A stretch of DNA of 23,105 bases from NCBI GenBank assembly GCA_003524435.1, contig DQHP01000032.1, forward strand, positions 1 to 23,105, read 5' to 3'. The translations under genes and the position numbers were made by a program. The notes beneath the pieces were generated by a model that saw only the letters and a list, made by a program, of their open reading frames with translations, was not told the DNA's origin and made no database searches. Source of the stretch: Microbacterium sp. (GTDB lineage: Bacteria; Actinomycetota; Actinomycetes; Actinomycetales; Microbacteriaceae). Below are positions 22,699-23,105 of the stretch, piece after piece (position 1 is the stretch's first letter; each line of letters begins with the position of its first letter).

Positions 22699-23105
22699 TC
22701 ACGCCTGTGCGACTGCCGCCATGCGATCGCCCAGGCGGATGATGTCGCCCACAATTGCCACGACCGGCACATCTGCCGTCGCAGCATACTCAACTCCTGC
22801 TCGAATCAATCCGGAACCGTTCGTCGACCGGCAATCGATAATCTCGAGCCCGCCGTCTATCGGACGCACAAACAGATGCGTCTTTGAGAGCGATCTGCTG
22901 TCATCCGTCAGGGCGATCGGTCGTGCCCCGGCAAACGCCGCTGCCTCGGGATTGCGACCCAGCAGCACCGGTTCGGAGATCAGGATGCTTTCCCCCGTGT
23001 CGAAACGTAATTCGAAGCGCACCGCGGGAGCAGGAGGAGCGGGCTCGGGCTGCGCAATCGGTGCGGCCTGAGGTGCCGGGGCAGGCTGCGCGACGGGCGC
23101 CTGTT
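22699..23105 (-). CDS. FHA domain protein, C-terminal part (5' end outside window)
   Basis: The frame is open to the right edge. The visible about 135 residues start with a Pro/Ala-rich linker (QPAPAPQAAPIAQPEPAPPAPAV-like composition) and continue into an FHA domain: LLGRNPEA, SRSLSKTHLFV and CRSTNGSG are the GR, S-x-x-H and N-G landmarks. The presence of Ser-Lys-Thr-His indicates an intact phosphothreonine pocket. A GTG at 23022 could be taken as a start but the linker clearly continues upstream, so it is more likely internal. It ends 31 nt before eccC and probably forms an operon with it. In related loci the N-terminal part is often an RDD membrane domain; that is not visible here. Confidence 0.82.
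   Translation of the reverse strand, partial: QAPVAQPAPAPQAAPIAQPEPAPPAPAVRFELRFDTGESILISEPVLLGRNPEAAAFAGARPIALTDDSRSLSKTHLFVRPIDGGLEIIDCRSTNGSGLIRAGVEYAATADVPVVAIVGDIIRLGDRMAAVAQA

Noticed and set aside
1..23105. CRISPR arrays, tRNA, rRNA, insertion sequences
   Set aside because: I saw no spaced direct repeats, no tRNA-like cloverleaf sequence and no transposase-like frames in the window.

Overview
The window is GC-rich actinobacterial chromosome. Strong Shine-Dalgarno sequences, frequent GTG starts, an actinobacterial-type malate dehydrogenase, an LAVTG-type cell-wall sorting signal and an EccC/EssC-type secretion ATPase together point to a Microbacteriaceae-like organism. The genus is inference.

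Left part (1-8900) is mostly housekeeping or accessory metabolism: the 3' end of an MFS_2/GPH-type transporter, an aldehyde dehydrogenase-family gene, a convergent prolyl iminopeptidase, a YpfJ-type zinc metallopeptidase divergent from malate dehydrogenase (mdh) with a strong hairpin terminator behind mdh, a secreted wall-anchored S1 serine protease with Ig-like repeats, a META-domain lipoprotein, and a small protein that looks like a catalytically dead serine-recombinase fold.

Right part (8868-23105, all on the minus strand) is a type VII secretion (T7SS) island. Read in the direction of transcription it runs: the end of an FHA-domain protein, a 1520-aa EccC/EssC-like ATPase with an N-terminal FHA domain, a WXG100-type small secreted protein with a 20-bp-stem terminator, a 74-aa small protein, an orphan family-5 solute-binding lipoprotein, then three effector cassettes in series, an immunity-gene graveyard, and an FHA plus helix-turn-helix protein that could be the local regulator.

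Each cassette opens with a 235-codon paralog (exactly 708 bp in all three cases) resembling the N-terminal WXG100-like domain of CpnT-type toxins. Here that domain is a separate gene, coupled by TGATG or by a 4-nt gap to a second gene carrying the payload. Cassette 3 carries an R-S-E ADP-ribosyltransferase, then a T7SS-associated protein and a third small protein as candidate immunity or chaperone genes. Cassette 2 carries an unrecognised payload and no immunity gene. Cassette 1 carries an Endonuclease_NS_2-type nuclease with a YezG-like candidate immunity gene, followed by a decayed copy of that immunity gene.

The most interesting non-coding signal is a 16-bp imperfect palindrome, roughly TGGGKAG-N2-CTMCCCA. 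It lies 48-49 nt upstream of each of the three cassette starts, again in the end of eccC upstream of the WXG100 gene, and between the S1 protease and the lipoprotein. The leaders between palindrome and ribosome binding site are not conserved, so the palindrome itself looks selected. It may be the operator of a T7SS regulon.
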